From the NCBI GenBank assembly GCA_045807725.1, contig JBJMGV010000039.1:29692-93691 (forward strand): a stretch of DNA of 64,000 nucleotides. The letters are read 5' to 3'. Source of the stretch: DATENM01 sp045807725. GTDB lineage: Bacteria > Acidobacteriota > Blastocatellia > UBA7656. Made by a program: the position numbers and the translations under genes. The notes under the pieces are model-generated. The model had not been told where the DNA came from. It worked only from the letters and a program-made list of their open reading frames with translations, and did no database searches. Positions 8,158 through 16,527 of this stretch are shown piece by piece; position 1 is the first letter of the stretch, and each line of letters opens with the position of its first letter.

Positions 8158-10707
8158 TTGAATCACCTGAAGACACGTTTCCTTGCCGTACTGCTTTGCT
8201 CTTTTGCATTGTTCGTTGTCGCGCATGCTCAACCCATCGCTCCCTCCTCGCCGTCGCCCGATTTGGCGTCGAAGAAAGCAACGAAGAAAAACGACAGCAA
8301 GAAACGCGACGACAGCAAGCCGCCGGCTAAAGGCGAAGCGAAACCATCTGCGCCCGGCTCTCCCGCTTTTGTGCTGTCGCCGGAAAAGGCGCGGCCTGCG
8401 GTCGTACCGCGCTTCGATCATCAGCCGGTCATCGATGGCAAGCTTGATGATGAAGTCTGGAATAAGGCCGTCATCCTGCGCGACTTTTATCAGTTCCAGC
8501 CGGGCGACAATATTGCGCCGACTCAGCCCACCGAAGTCCGCCTCGGCTACGACGCTCGTTTCCTCTACATCGCTTTTCATTGCTACGACGACCCGCAGAA
8601 AGTGCGCGCGACGGTCGCCAAACGCGATGACATTTTCAACGAAGACAACGTCCGCATCTTTCTCGACACCTTCAACGACAAGCGCAAGGCTTATATGCTG
8701 GGCTTCAATCCATACGGCGTTCAGGCCGACGGCATCTACACGGAAGGGCAGGGCACTGACACCAACGTCGATGTTGTGATGGAATCGAAAGGCACGATCA
8801 CCGGCGACGGCTATGTGATCGAAGTGGCCGTGCCGTTCAAGTCGCTGCGTTACGAGGCAGGCAATGGCAAGCAGTGGGGCATTCACATCTGGCGCAACAT
8901 CGTGCGCCAGGATAACGAGATGGATTCGTGGATGCCCATCTCGCGCGACAAGGCGGGCCGGCTCGAACAGGCCGGCCACCTCACCGGCCTCGATAGCGTA
9001 GCGACCGAGCGCACGCTGGAGATCATCCCGACCATCACCTTTTCCGAAACCGGCCACCGCGCGCTCGCTTATCCTCTATCTGCGGTCGCCGACAACCCGG
9101 CTCTGATCGATAACGGTCACTTCGTCAACCGACCGATCAAAGCCGATCCCGGCATCAGCGTTAAACTCGGACTCACGTCGAACGTGACGCTCGACTTCAC
9201 GGCCAACCCCGATTTCGCGCAGGTCGAAGCCGACCAGCCGGTCGTCACTGCCAATCAACGCTTCCCCGTCTTCTTCGCCGAAAAGCGACCGTTCTTTCTT
9301 GAAGGCATCGATATTTTTCAGACGCCGATTCAGGTCGTTCACACCCGCACCATCATCAACCCGGACTATGCCGTCAAGCTGACGGGCAAGACCGGGCGCA
9401 ATTCGTTCGGCCTGCTGCTGGCCTCGGATAATGCGCCGGGCAACTTCTCTGAAGAAGAGCGCAATGACCCGGCCACGCGCGCCGACATCGAGAAATTTTT
9501 AGATAAGAATGCGACCATCGGCGTCCTGCGCTTAAAGCGCGACGTGGGAGGCGAATCGTCGCTCGGTGTGATCGCCACCAGCTATAACTTTATCGAGCAG
9601 CACAACCAGCTTGCCGGCATTGACGGGCGCTTCAAGCTCGACCCGAAGACGGTCTTTTCATTTCAAGCGCTCGGCACGTTGTCGCGCCATCATTTCTATG
9701 ACGCCGCTCTCGATGAAGACCTTTACCGCAACGGCAACGGACTGGGTTATAACTGGGCCCTCGATTATACGGGGCGGCACTTCGGCTACACGGTCATCAG
9801 CGAAGGCCGCACGCGCGACTACCGCGCCGATGTCGGCTTTGTGGATCGCACGAATACGAATTTTTCCGGCGTCTTCACACGCATCAGCAACGACCCGAAG
9901 CCGAATGCGCGGCTGGTGTCGTGGCGGTTCTTCATCAACAACAGCATACGCTATGACTTTCAGGGCCGCTCGCAGAACGCCAACAGCAATGCCAATGGCC
10001 ACCTGCAATTCACCAGGCAGACGTGGCTGCATTTCGGCTACAACAAAAACTATGAGCGGCTGTTTGAAGAAGAGTTCGGGCCGCGCCGCACGTTTGACCG
10101 CAGCGGTGCGTTCTTCGGTGACTCAGAGCGCTCAACGCACGGCCACAGGCTGTGGGTGAACGTCGAGACCAGCCCGACCAAGAAGTTCAACGCCTATGGA
10201 TTCATCGGGCGGCGCTGGAACGTTTTTGATTATGACTTCGGCGCGGGGCCGCGTTACCCGCGCGTCAGCCCGGCGGCGCTCTTAGACCCGAACGCGGCGC
10301 TCGACCCCGGGCCGGGCAACACGCTCGACCTGGAATTCGGCGCTGAAGTGAAGCCGACCAATGCCTTCTCGGCGTCGCTCAACTACTCGCGCTACAACCT
10401 GCGGCGCAACGCGACCGGGCGGATGGTTTTTAACGATAACATCTATTCGGTTCGCTCGACCTATCAGTTCACGCGCTTTCTGTTTGCGCGGCTGCGCGTG
10501 GATTATGATTCGCTGGCGTCGAATGTGCGCGGGCAATACCTGTTCGGCTGGACACCGAATCCGGGGACGAGCTTCTACGTCGGCTATAACGACGATGTGA
10601 ATTATAACGGCTTCAACCCGTTCTCAGGGCTTTATGAGCCGGGCCTCAGGCGCAACAGCCGCACCTTCTTCATCAAAACGTCATACCTCATCCGGCGGAG
10701 CATCTGA
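8158..10707 (+). CDS. CBM9-like / DUF5916 outer-membrane-type protein
   Basis: 849 residues. Signal peptide at 1-25 (cleavage after AHAQ), then a Lys/Ala/Pro-rich linker. A carbohydrate-binding family 9-like beta-sandwich spans about 80-280 (PVIDGKLDDEVWNKA, then IFLDTFNDKRKAY). A long DUF5916 region (about 290-849) has alternating aromatic and polar residues expected of an outer-membrane beta-barrel, with the FPVFFAEKRPFFLEG signature. This architecture is common in Acidobacteriota and Bacteroidota; the ligand is unknown. Start is TTG at 8158 with only a weak AAGAGA upstream. Confidence 0.88.
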   Translation: MNHLKTRFLAVLLCSFALFVVAHAQPIAPSSPSPDLASKKATKKNDSKKRDDSKPPAKGEAKPSAPGSPAFVLSPEKARPAVVPRFDHQPVIDGKLDDEVWNKAVILRDFYQFQPGDNIAPTQPTEVRLGYDARFLYIAFHCYDDPQKVRATVAKRDDIFNEDNVRIFLDTFNDKRKAYMLGFNPYGVQADGIYTEGQGTDTNVDVVMESKGTITGDGYVIEVAVPFKSLRYEAGNGKQWGIHIWRNIVRQDNEMDSWMPISRDKAGRLEQAGHLTGLDSVATERTLEIIPTITFSETGHRALAYPLSAVADNPALIDNGHFVNRPIKADPGISVKLGLTSNVTLDFTANPDFAQVEADQPVVTANQRFPVFFAEKRPFFLEGIDIFQTPIQVVHTRTIINPDYAVKLTGKTGRNSFGLLLASDNAPGNFSEEERNDPATRADIEKFLDKNATIGVLRLKRDVGGESSLGVIATSYNFIEQHNQLAGIDGRFKLDPKTVFSFQALGTLSRHHFYDAALDEDLYRNGNGLGYNWALDYTGRHFGYTVISEGRTRDYRADVGFVDRTNTNFSGVFTRISNDPKPNARLVSWRFFINNSIRYDFQGRSQNANSNANGHLQFTRQTWLHFGYNKNYERLFEEEFGPRRTFDRSGAFFGDSERSTHGHRLWVNVETSPTKKFNAYGFIGRRWNVFDYDFGAGPRYPRVSPAALLDPNAALDPGPGNTLDLEFGAEVKPTNAFSASLNYSRYNLRRNATGRMVFNDNIYSVRSTYQFTRFLFARLRVDYDSLASNVRGQYLFGWTPNPGTSFYVGYNDDVNYNGFNPFSGLYEPGLRRNSRTFFIKTSYLIRRSI

Positions 10708-10802
10708 GAATGCTGGCCTAATGGCGACCCGCCGATAACACTATTGATCGCTGAACGTCTTAATGAATGAGGCTGGCGCGAGCCGTGGCCTGCCAATTTT
10801 TT

Positions 10803-10833
10803 TGCAACCTTTTGCGGCGTCGCGCCACTCACT
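10803..10833 (+). promoter_or_regulatory. candidate ECF-type promoter (TGCAAC-N17-CACTCACT)
   Basis: TGCAAC at 10803-10808 and CACTCACT at 10826-10833 are separated by exactly 17 bp. The same layout, TGAAAC-N17-CACTAACT, lies just upstream of the ECF sigma gene near 56 kb. It would give the ABC ATPase gene at 10993 a leader of about 150 nt. Nothing else was seen between 10708 and 10992. Confidence 0.45.
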
Positions 10834-10992
10834 GGAGAACTTGAGGCGGATATGTGTGGCCACGCCGCGTCGCATTGCTGCACCCTGAAGGGCGGCGCGG
10901 AACGTAATCAGGTCCGTAGCGTATAACCGAACTGACCACCAACGGCGCGCAATTGCCCTGAGCCGCGCCTATCGCGGAAGGAGTACGAACCG

Positions 10993-11706
10993 ATGAGCGC
11001 GAACGATCAACCGCTGATCAAGCTCGAAGGCGTGACGAAAGTCTTTCTCACCGACGATGTCGAAACTCATGCGTTGTCGGGCATTCACCTCGACATACAG
11101 CGCGGCGAATACATCTCAATAGCCGGGCCGTCAGGCTGCGGCAAATCGACGCTGCTGTCGATTCTCGGCCTGCTCGATTCGCCGTCGGATGGCGGCTATT
11201 GGCTCGGCGGCAAGCCGGTGTCGGATTTACCGCTATCGGAGCGCGCCCGCATACGCAACCGCGAAGTAGGCTTCATCTTTCAAAGCTTCAACCTGATCGG
11301 CGACCTGACGGTGTTTGAGAATGTCGAGTTGCCGCTCACCTATCGCGGCATGCGCGCCAACGAACGCCGCGACCGCGTGCGCGCCGCGCTTGAGCGTGTA
11401 GGCATGGGGCATCGGGCCAAACATTTGCCGAGCCAGCTATCGGGCGGTCAGCAGCAGCGCGTCGCGGTGGCGCGCGCCGTCGCAGGCGACCCGCTCATCC
11501 TGCTTGCGGACGAGCCGACCGGCAATCTCGATTCCGTCAACGGCGAGGCAGTGATGGAACTGCTCAGCGAACTACACTCGCAAGGCGCGACCATCTGCAT
11601 GGTGACGCACGACCAGCGTTACGCATCGCACGCCGACCGCACTGTGCACCTGTTCGACGGCCTTGTAATGGACGAAGAAAAGACCGCGCTGCCCGTTACC
11701 GTTTGA
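10993..11706 (+). CDS. ABC transporter ATPase, LolD/MacB type
   Basis: 237 residues. Walker A GPSGCGKST (about 45-53), Q-loop FIFQSFNL, signature LSGGQQQR, Walker B LILLADEPTG, H-loop VTHD. The FQSFNLIGDLTVFENVELPL block is typical of the MacB/LolD/FtsE group that powers mechanotransmission or lipoprotein release rather than import. GGAAGGAG precedes the ATG. No permease gene follows; a repeat region comes next, so the partner must be encoded elsewhere. A candidate ECF promoter upstream suggests envelope-stress control (inference). Confidence 0.88.
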   Translation: MSANDQPLIKLEGVTKVFLTDDVETHALSGIHLDIQRGEYISIAGPSGCGKSTLLSILGLLDSPSDGGYWLGGKPVSDLPLSERARIRNREVGFIFQSFNLIGDLTVFENVELPLTYRGMRANERRDRVRAALERVGMGHRAKHLPSQLSGGQQQRVAVARAVAGDPLILLADEPTGNLDSVNGEAVMELLSELHSQGATICMVTHDQRYASHADRTVHLFDGLVMDEEKTALPVTV

Positions 11707-11726
11707 TGGCAGTTCACGGAGGATTA

Positions 11727-12045
11727 GTAGGCAGTCGCCAGGAAGCAGGAGGCAGGAGGCAGGAAGCAGGAGGCAGTGGTCAGTGGCCAGTAATCAGCAG
11801 TCCCGTAGGGACGAGCTGTTTATAGTTATCGTTGTTGAAAGAGACGAAGCTCCGTAGGAGCGCAATGTTGACATCGCGCTCCTATGGAGCTTGCATCATC
11901 TCTCGTATCGTTGACTATAAACATTGCGCTCCTGACGGAGCTTGATGATGCGCGACCAACTGCCTCCTGCTTCCGGCCTTCTGCCTCCTGCCTCCTGCTT
12001 CCTGCCTATTGCCTCCTGGTGACTGTCTCCTGCCTCCTGCCTATT
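11727..12045. repeat. 7-bp-unit inverted repeat (CAGGAGG type) with a nested palindrome
   Basis: The left arm (about 11735-11800) runs in heptamers such as CAGGAGG, CAGGAAG and CAGTGGT. The right arm (about 11958-12045) carries the complementary CTGCCTC-type heptamers. The GGAGC/GCTCC palindrome lies between them, so one repeat class sits inside the arms of another. The right arm provides the stop codon of the anti-sigma gene (CAA TAG). Confidence 0.85.
11806..11945. repeat. GGAGC/GCTCC concentric palindrome, copy 1
   Basis: The outer pair has a GTCCCGTAGGGAC hairpin plus TTTATAG on the left and CTATAAACATTGCGCTCC on the right. The inner pair is AGCTCCGTAGGAGCGCAATG facing CGCGCTCCTATGGAGCTTG. 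The same nested layout recurs at 43.7 kb and related units occur at 63.7 kb. No transposase is nearby. Confidence 0.8.
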
Positions 12046-12781
12046 GTTTCAGCAGAGTGACAAACTGATCGAGTTCGCCGCTGTTCAGGTCCGACACCGC
12101 CCAATAGTTCATTCCGCCATCGCTCCAATGAATCACGTTATAACCCTGCCGCGACCACTCGCCGTGCGCATCACCGCGCTCCGCAGTCGAGGGCCACACC
12201 AATACGTTGATGTAATGCTGGCGGCGCTGATAGACCAACGCCGCGACAGGGTGATCGAGATAATCGAGGCGACCGCCGACCAGGGGGAACCCTTCGCCGG
12301 CTAAGTCTTTGACTGCCGGTGAAAAATCGAGCTTGCCATTGAACCAGGGCTTGACGGTGTGCTGATCGCTTGATGGCACGTCGGTCAGGTGGCTGACCAT
12401 CAGCGAGCGAACGTGGCAGGCGATCACTTGCTGCACCAGCCTGTCTTTCTCTGACCGCGTCACCAAAAATGTGAAGACCGTCGCGGCAATCAAGAGCATC
12501 GCCGTCGCCACGACGCCGAGCCGTTGCCATGAGAACCAGCGCGAAGGGGCTTCAGCCTTGCCCGCCTGACGCACCGCCTTCTGCACACGCTTTTCAAATC
12601 GCGCCGGCGGCTTGAAGTAAAGACCGCCGCGTAAGGCGGCTCGCAAGGCGCGGTGACTTTCCACCTCCTGTGAGCACGGCGTGCATTCATCAAGATGGCG
12701 CTCGACCTCGACCGCCGTCAATAGGCCAAGCTCCCCGTCAACGTACGGGCTGATGAATTCCTGCATATCATCACACCTCAT
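12041..12781 (-). CDS. membrane anti-sigma factor (zf-HC2 type)
   Basis: 246 residues. An N-terminal zinc-finger anti-sigma motif reads HLDECTPC (HxxxCxxC) near residue 30, one membrane helix lies at about 108-125 (VVATAMLLIAATVFTFLV), and a roughly 120-residue domain follows that should face the periplasm. ATG at 12781 overlaps the sigma gene end by 11 bp and has GAGGGT 6 nt upstream. It should hold the cotranscribed sigma factor inactive until an envelope or redox signal is sensed; the signal is unknown. Its final codons run into the 7-bp repeat array. Confidence 0.85.
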   Translation of the reverse strand: MRCDDMQEFISPYVDGELGLLTAVEVERHLDECTPCSQEVESHRALRAALRGGLYFKPPARFEKRVQKAVRQAGKAEAPSRWFSWQRLGVVATAMLLIAATVFTFLVTRSEKDRLVQQVIACHVRSLMVSHLTDVPSSDQHTVKPWFNGKLDFSPAVKDLAGEGFPLVGGRLDYLDHPVAALVYQRRQHYINVLVWPSTAERGDAHGEWSRQGYNVIHWSDGGMNYWAVSDLNSGELDQFVTLLKQ

Positions 12782-13310
12782 GGCGATACCCTCTGCGTTC
12801 GTCAGTTGTGAGATGTTGGTGAAGCTGTTTGCGGGCGCGCGCCAGCCGCGACATGACCGTGCCGAGCGGAACATTGACCACCTCGGCAATCTCCTTGTAA
12901 GACAACTCTTCCATCTCGCGCAAGATGATCACCTCGCGGTATTCGACAGGCAACTGCCCGAGCGCATCGCGCAATCGCTGGTTGTCGGCCTGTCGCAGCA
13001 GCCTGGCTTCAGGGTCTAGTGTCTGGCTCTTGATCTGTTCAAGGTCTTCATCGGCGATGGCGGTGGGCCGGCGCGCATCGTTTCGCTCTGTCCAGGAGTA
13101 GAAAACATTCCGCACAATTTTGAGCAACCATGCGCGGCTGTCGCCGCCGTGAAAGCCGGCGAAGAAGCGAAAGGCGCGCAGGTAGGCTTCCTGCACCACG
13201 TCTTCGGCGTCGTGCGAATTGCGGGTCAGCCAGCGCGCCAGATTGTACGCCGCCGTAAGGTGCGGCAAAACGGCACGCTCAAAGTCTATGAATTTACTCT
13301 TTTCTAGCAC
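12771..13310 (-). CDS. ECF-type RNA polymerase sigma factor
   Basis: 179 residues. Region 2 includes NSHDAEDVVQEAYLRAFRFF and the -10 recognition helix around RAWLLKIVRNVF. Region 4 includes LPVEYREVIILREMEELSYKEIA and the helix-turn-helix VPLGTVMSRLARARKQL. GTG start at 13310 with GAGGG upstream. The gene is followed by its anti-sigma factor (11-bp overlap). A GGAATAAA-N15-GTCT promoter lies in its own upstream region and an identical-spacing copy faces the divergent operon, so it probably controls itself and that operon. Confidence 0.92.
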   Translation of the reverse strand: MLEKSKFIDFERAVLPHLTAAYNLARWLTRNSHDAEDVVQEAYLRAFRFFAGFHGGDSRAWLLKIVRNVFYSWTERNDARRPTAIADEDLEQIKSQTLDPEARLLRQADNQRLRDALGQLPVEYREVIILREMEELSYKEIAEVVNVPLGTVMSRLARARKQLHQHLTTDERRGYRHEV

Positions 13311-13346
13311 GCGCTTTTACCCTCTGCGGCTGCACTCATTGATGTA

Positions 13347-13373
13347 AGACCGCGCTTTCTGCTTTTTTATTCC
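13347..13373 (-). promoter_or_regulatory. ECF-type promoter of the sigma gene (GGAATAAA-N15-GTCT)
   Basis: On the minus strand GGAATAAA (13373-13366), a 15-bp spacer, then GTCTTAC from 13350. It has the same boxes and exactly the same spacer as the divergent promoter at 13399-13428, which supports a shared regulator, most simply this sigma factor. Confidence 0.65.
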
Positions 13374-13398
13374 CTCCGCCTCCTTATTGCAACAGCCC

Positions 13399-13428
13399 GG
13401 AATAAATATCGCGCCCCATCAGTCTAGC
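13399..13428 (+). promoter_or_regulatory. ECF-type promoter of the phosphoesterase-cupredoxin-cytochrome operon
   Basis: GGAATAAA at 13399-13406, a 15-bp spacer, then GTCTAGC from 13422. Transcription would begin about 30 nt before the ATG at 13466. Confidence 0.68.
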
Positions 13429-13465
13429 TCAGTGACAAAGATGAAATCGGCTTTGAAGGAGATTT

Positions 13466-14365
13466 ATGAGCAAAGTGGATAGACGCGAGTTTCTGAAACT
13501 GGCCGGCCTGGGCGGTGTCGTGTTTGCTTCCGGTCTTGGCTTTTCTGCGTTGGGCAGCAGCGGCAAAGGCGCGAGCCCCGACGAGTTCTATTTCGTCCAG
13601 CTATCGGACACGCACTGGGGCTTTGACGGGCCGGCGGTCAATCCCGACGCGCAGGGGACATTGAAGAAGGCTGTGGCCGCAGTCAACGGCCTCGACGCGC
13701 AGCCCGACTTCGTCGTGTTCACCGGCGACCTGACGCACACGACTGAAGATGCGCAAAAACGCCGGGACCGTATGGCGCAATTCCGCGACATCACCAGCGC
13801 CCTGCGCGCCAAGGCTGTTCATTTCATGGCCGGAGAACATGATGCCGCGCTGGATCGCGGCGAGGCGTATCAAACATATTTTGGCGAATTGCATTACAGC
13901 TTCGACCATCGCGGCGTGCATTTCATCGTCCTCGATAATGTCTCAGACCCGGCGGCCATTGTCGGCGAGGCGCAACTGAAATGGCTAGCGGGCGATTTGC
14001 AGCGGTTGAAGAAAGACGCGCCCATCGTCGTCTTCACGCATCGCCCGCTGTTTGATCTCTACCCGCAATGGGACTGGGCGACGAAGGATGCCGCCGCCGT
14101 CATCAGCGCGCTGATGCCTTACCAGAATGTCACGGTCTTTTATGGCCACATTCACCAGGAGCACCATTTTATGACCGGGCATATTGCCCATCACGCGGCC
14201 AGGTCGCTGATGTTTCCGCTGCCCGCTCCGGGCTCAGTGCCCAAACGCGCGCCGATCCCCTGGGACGCGGCTGCGCCCTATCGTGGGCTAGGCTTTCGCG
14301 AGGTCGAAGCCGAGGCTCGCAAGCGGCGTTATCAGATCACCGAACTGCCGGTGGTGAAGGGCTAG
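13466..14365 (+). CDS. Tat-exported calcineurin-like metallophosphoesterase
   Basis: 299 residues. Twin-arginine motif DRREFLK at 5-11, then a hydrophobic region. Metallophosphoesterase blocks: SDTH (Asp48, His50), FTGDLTH (Asp88), GEHD at 123-126, FTHRP (His192), GHIH (227-230). In the family the third block is GNHD; Glu replaces the metal-binding Asn here. The enzyme would act in the periplasm on a phosphate ester of unknown identity. First gene of a three-gene run with a CuA protein and a cytochrome c. AAGGAG precedes the ATG. Confidence 0.87.
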   Translation: MSKVDRREFLKLAGLGGVVFASGLGFSALGSSGKGASPDEFYFVQLSDTHWGFDGPAVNPDAQGTLKKAVAAVNGLDAQPDFVVFTGDLTHTTEDAQKRRDRMAQFRDITSALRAKAVHFMAGEHDAALDRGEAYQTYFGELHYSFDHRGVHFIVLDNVSDPAAIVGEAQLKWLAGDLQRLKKDAPIVVFTHRPLFDLYPQWDWATKDAAAVISALMPYQNVTVFYGHIHQEHHFMTGHIAHHAARSLMFPLPAPGSVPKRAPIPWDAAAPYRGLGFREVEAEARKRRYQITELPVVKG

Positions 14366-14406
14366 TTTTGAAAGGGAATGGCAGTGAAGAAAAGGAGGGA
14401 AGAGAG

Positions 14407-14769
14407 ATGAAGAAGCAGGTTGCATTGTTGATGCTGGCTGTGGCAATCGGGGCAGTGATCCGCGTCGCTATCGTGGCACATGCCCAACCCGTCGAAAAAG
14501 TTATTCACCTCAAGGCGAAGAAATTCGAGTTCGTGCCCGGTGAGATCACTGTAAAGAAGGGCGAGTTGGTGACTCTTGAGATTGTCTCTGAAGATGTCAC
14601 GCATGGATTCAGTTTGCCGGATTTTAATGTCCGCACCGAAATCAAACCGGGCAAGGCAAGCGTTGTGCGGTTCACGCCCGACAAGACGGGACAGTTCACC
14701 TTCGTCTGCACCGTTTTCTGCGGCAGCGGCCACGAAGATATGTCCGGCACGCTCACCGTCACCGAGTGA
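14407..14769 (+). CDS. exported CuA-type cupredoxin (CoxB-like)
   Basis: 120 residues: a signal peptide (1-26, AHAQ) and a single cupredoxin domain. His66, then Cys101, Cys105, His109 and Met112 in CTVFCGSGHEDM reproduce the C-x3-C-x3-H-x2-M spacing of the binuclear CuA centre of cytochrome oxidase subunit II and nitrous oxide reductase. No transmembrane hairpin of a true CoxB is present and no oxidase subunit I gene is nearby. AGGAGG is 8 nt upstream of the chosen ATG. It probably passes electrons to or from the cytochrome c encoded 25 bp downstream. Confidence 0.88.
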   Translation: MKKQVALLMLAVAIGAVIRVAIVAHAQPVEKVIHLKAKKFEFVPGEITVKKGELVTLEIVSEDVTHGFSLPDFNVRTEIKPGKASVVRFTPDKTGQFTFVCTVFCGSGHEDMSGTLTVTE

Positions 14770-14794
14770 TCGATCTCGAATGTTGGAGGCAGAG

Positions 14795-15331
14795 ATGAGA
14801 AAACGAATTATTCTGGTTAGCCTGTTTACGTTTATGGTATTGCTGCTGGCCGGCATGGCCGCCGTGCTGGGCGTCGCTCAATCAGGGTTGACGCCGATTC
14901 AAGCCGACGCCAGGCCTTCAGCGCTGGAAACCCGGTTCTTCACGATGGCCGTGCGCGCGTCCGTGACCCGGCATGCTGTGTCTGACCCGAACGCCGATGC
15001 GCTGACGGAGGAAGACATCCAATCGGGCGCGGAGATTTACAAAGCAATGTGCGCGCTGTGCCACGGGCAGTTGAACGGCAAACCGAGCACACTCGGCGCG
15101 TCGTTCTACCCGCCTGCCCCGCAACTGCCGGGTCACGCCATCTTCTACAACGAGGCGGAGGTAGCCTGGATCGTCAAACATGGCATCCGCAACACGGCAA
15201 TGCCGGCCTGGCGCAGTCTGCTCTCGGATGACGACATCAGGAAAGTGGCGACGTTCGTCAAGCGGTTGAATGAACAACAGGGAATCGGCGAAGCGAAGAC
15301 AGGCCCGCCGGCATCTTCAGTCGGACAATAG
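14795..15331 (+). CDS. membrane-anchored or exported cytochrome c (class I)
   Basis: 178 residues. A hydrophobic segment lies at 5-27, a linker follows, and a monoheme cytochrome c domain carries CALCHG (heme-binding CxxCH at 86-90) with Met136 in NTAMPAW as the likely axial ligand. The N-terminus may remain as a membrane anchor. GGAGG lies 5 nt before the ATG at 14795. It follows the CuA gene closely and forms an electron-transfer pair with it; donor and acceptor are not encoded here. Confidence 0.88.
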   Translation: MRKRIILVSLFTFMVLLLAGMAAVLGVAQSGLTPIQADARPSALETRFFTMAVRASVTRHAVSDPNADALTEEDIQSGAEIYKAMCALCHGQLNGKPSTLGASFYPPAPQLPGHAIFYNEAEVAWIVKHGIRNTAMPAWRSLLSDDDIRKVATFVKRLNEQQGIGEAKTGPPASSVGQ

Positions 15332-15370
15332 AGGAAAGGCCGCCAACATCTCGTCTTTTGAGCTTTCGCC

Positions 15371-15398
15371 TTGTGGCCGGCTTTCATTCCTTTATAAT
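15371..15398 (+). promoter_or_regulatory. sigma-70 promoter of the deacetylase gene, predicts leaderless mRNA
   Basis: TTGTGG (15371-15376), a 16-bp spacer and a perfect TATAAT (15393-15398). The ATG begins 7 nt after the -10 box, so the transcript should start at or next to the A of the start codon. No Shine-Dalgarno sequence is present. Confidence 0.68.
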
Positions 15399-15405
15399 TC
15401 TCCGC

Positions 15406-16341
15406 ATGACGACCGCACTGATCTATGATTCGGCCTCGCGTCAGCACCAGACCGGCCATCATCCAGAGAACCCTCGACGCTTCGATGTGATCCTTGAGGC
15501 GCTCGAAAGCGACGCGGCGCTGTGGCTTCAACTCAACAAGCTCACTCCGCGTGAAGCTACCGAAGAAGAGATTGCGCGTTGTCACAGCGAACGATTGATC
15601 GAGCAGATTCGCAAGCTCTGCGAACGTGGCGTACCTTACATTGACCTCGACACGGTGATTAGTCCGCAGTCGTTTGAAGTGGCGCGGCTGGCGGCGGGCG
15701 CGGTGTTGATGGGCGTCGATCAGGTGTTCAAAGGCGAGGCGCAGAATGCCTTCGCGCTGGTGCGACCGCCCGGCCACCACGCCACGCCGAGCCGCGCGAT
15801 GGGCTTCTGTTTATTCAACAACGCGGCGGTTGGGGCGCGTTATGCGCAGACGGTTTATGGCGCGGAGCGCGTGTTGATTATTGACTGGGACGTGCATCAC
15901 GGCAACGGCACGCAGGATATTTTTTATAATGACTCGACGGTCTTCTATTTTTCGACCCACCAGTACCCTTACTATCCCGGCACAGGCTCGGCTAGCGAGC
16001 GCGGCGACGGGCGCGGCGACGGCGCGACGCTCAACGTGCCTCTGCGCGAAGGCACATCGGCGCACGATCATCGACGGGCATTCAGCGATGCGTTGAAAGC
16101 GATTGAATCCACCTTCCCGCCCGATCTGATTATTATCTCTGCCGGCTTTGATTCGCGGCGCGGCGACCCGCTGGGCGGGCTGCTGTTGGAAGACGCCGAC
16201 TTCCGCGAGATGACGAAAGAAGTGATGGGGATGGCCGAGCGTTGCGGCGAAGGCCGCGTCGTCTCTGTGCTCGAAGGCGGCTACAATCTCGACACGCTTG
16301 GCGAGACGGTCAGAACCCACGTCGCCGCTTTGCAATCGTGA
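15406..16341 (+). CDS. histone-deacetylase-like amidohydrolase (AcuC/AphA superfamily)
   Basis: 311 residues. Active-site blocks: RPPGHHATPSRAMGFC (tandem His), IIDWDVHHGNGTQDIFY (zinc Asp and His), SAGFDSRRGDPLGG (zinc Asp) and LEGGYN (catalytic Tyr), in the order of zinc-dependent class I/II deacetylases. Bacterial members remove acetyl groups from lysine, acetylpolyamines or other amides; the substrate is not evident. ATG at 15406 is chosen because the promoter lies directly upstream; an in-frame TTG at 15358 would lie upstream of the -10 box. Confidence 0.9.
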   Translation: MTTALIYDSASRQHQTGHHPENPRRFDVILEALESDAALWLQLNKLTPREATEEEIARCHSERLIEQIRKLCERGVPYIDLDTVISPQSFEVARLAAGAVLMGVDQVFKGEAQNAFALVRPPGHHATPSRAMGFCLFNNAAVGARYAQTVYGAERVLIIDWDVHHGNGTQDIFYNDSTVFYFSTHQYPYYPGTGSASERGDGRGDGATLNVPLREGTSAHDHRRAFSDALKAIESTFPPDLIIISAGFDSRRGDPLGGLLLEDADFREMTKEVMGMAERCGEGRVVSVLEGGYNLDTLGETVRTHVAALQS

Positions 16342-16527
16342 TCGCTTCTGCCGGGCCGCGTTTACTTGCCTGCCTCCTCTCGCTTGGCTTATGCTATGCG
16401 CGGATTGTAGCTAATCATTCAAGCCTCAGGGTCGCGCGCAAGGTCGAATTCAACTATTTTTCACCGACGCCAAGGTTCAGTCTTGGCGGTGAGCATCAGA
16501 GCAGATTCCTTAGCAAGGGAGAATCAG

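Noticed and set aside
8012..8281. Open frames on both strands around the start of the DUF5916 gene
   Set aside because: They overlap the signal peptide region, lack ribosome binding sites and show no recognisable protein features.
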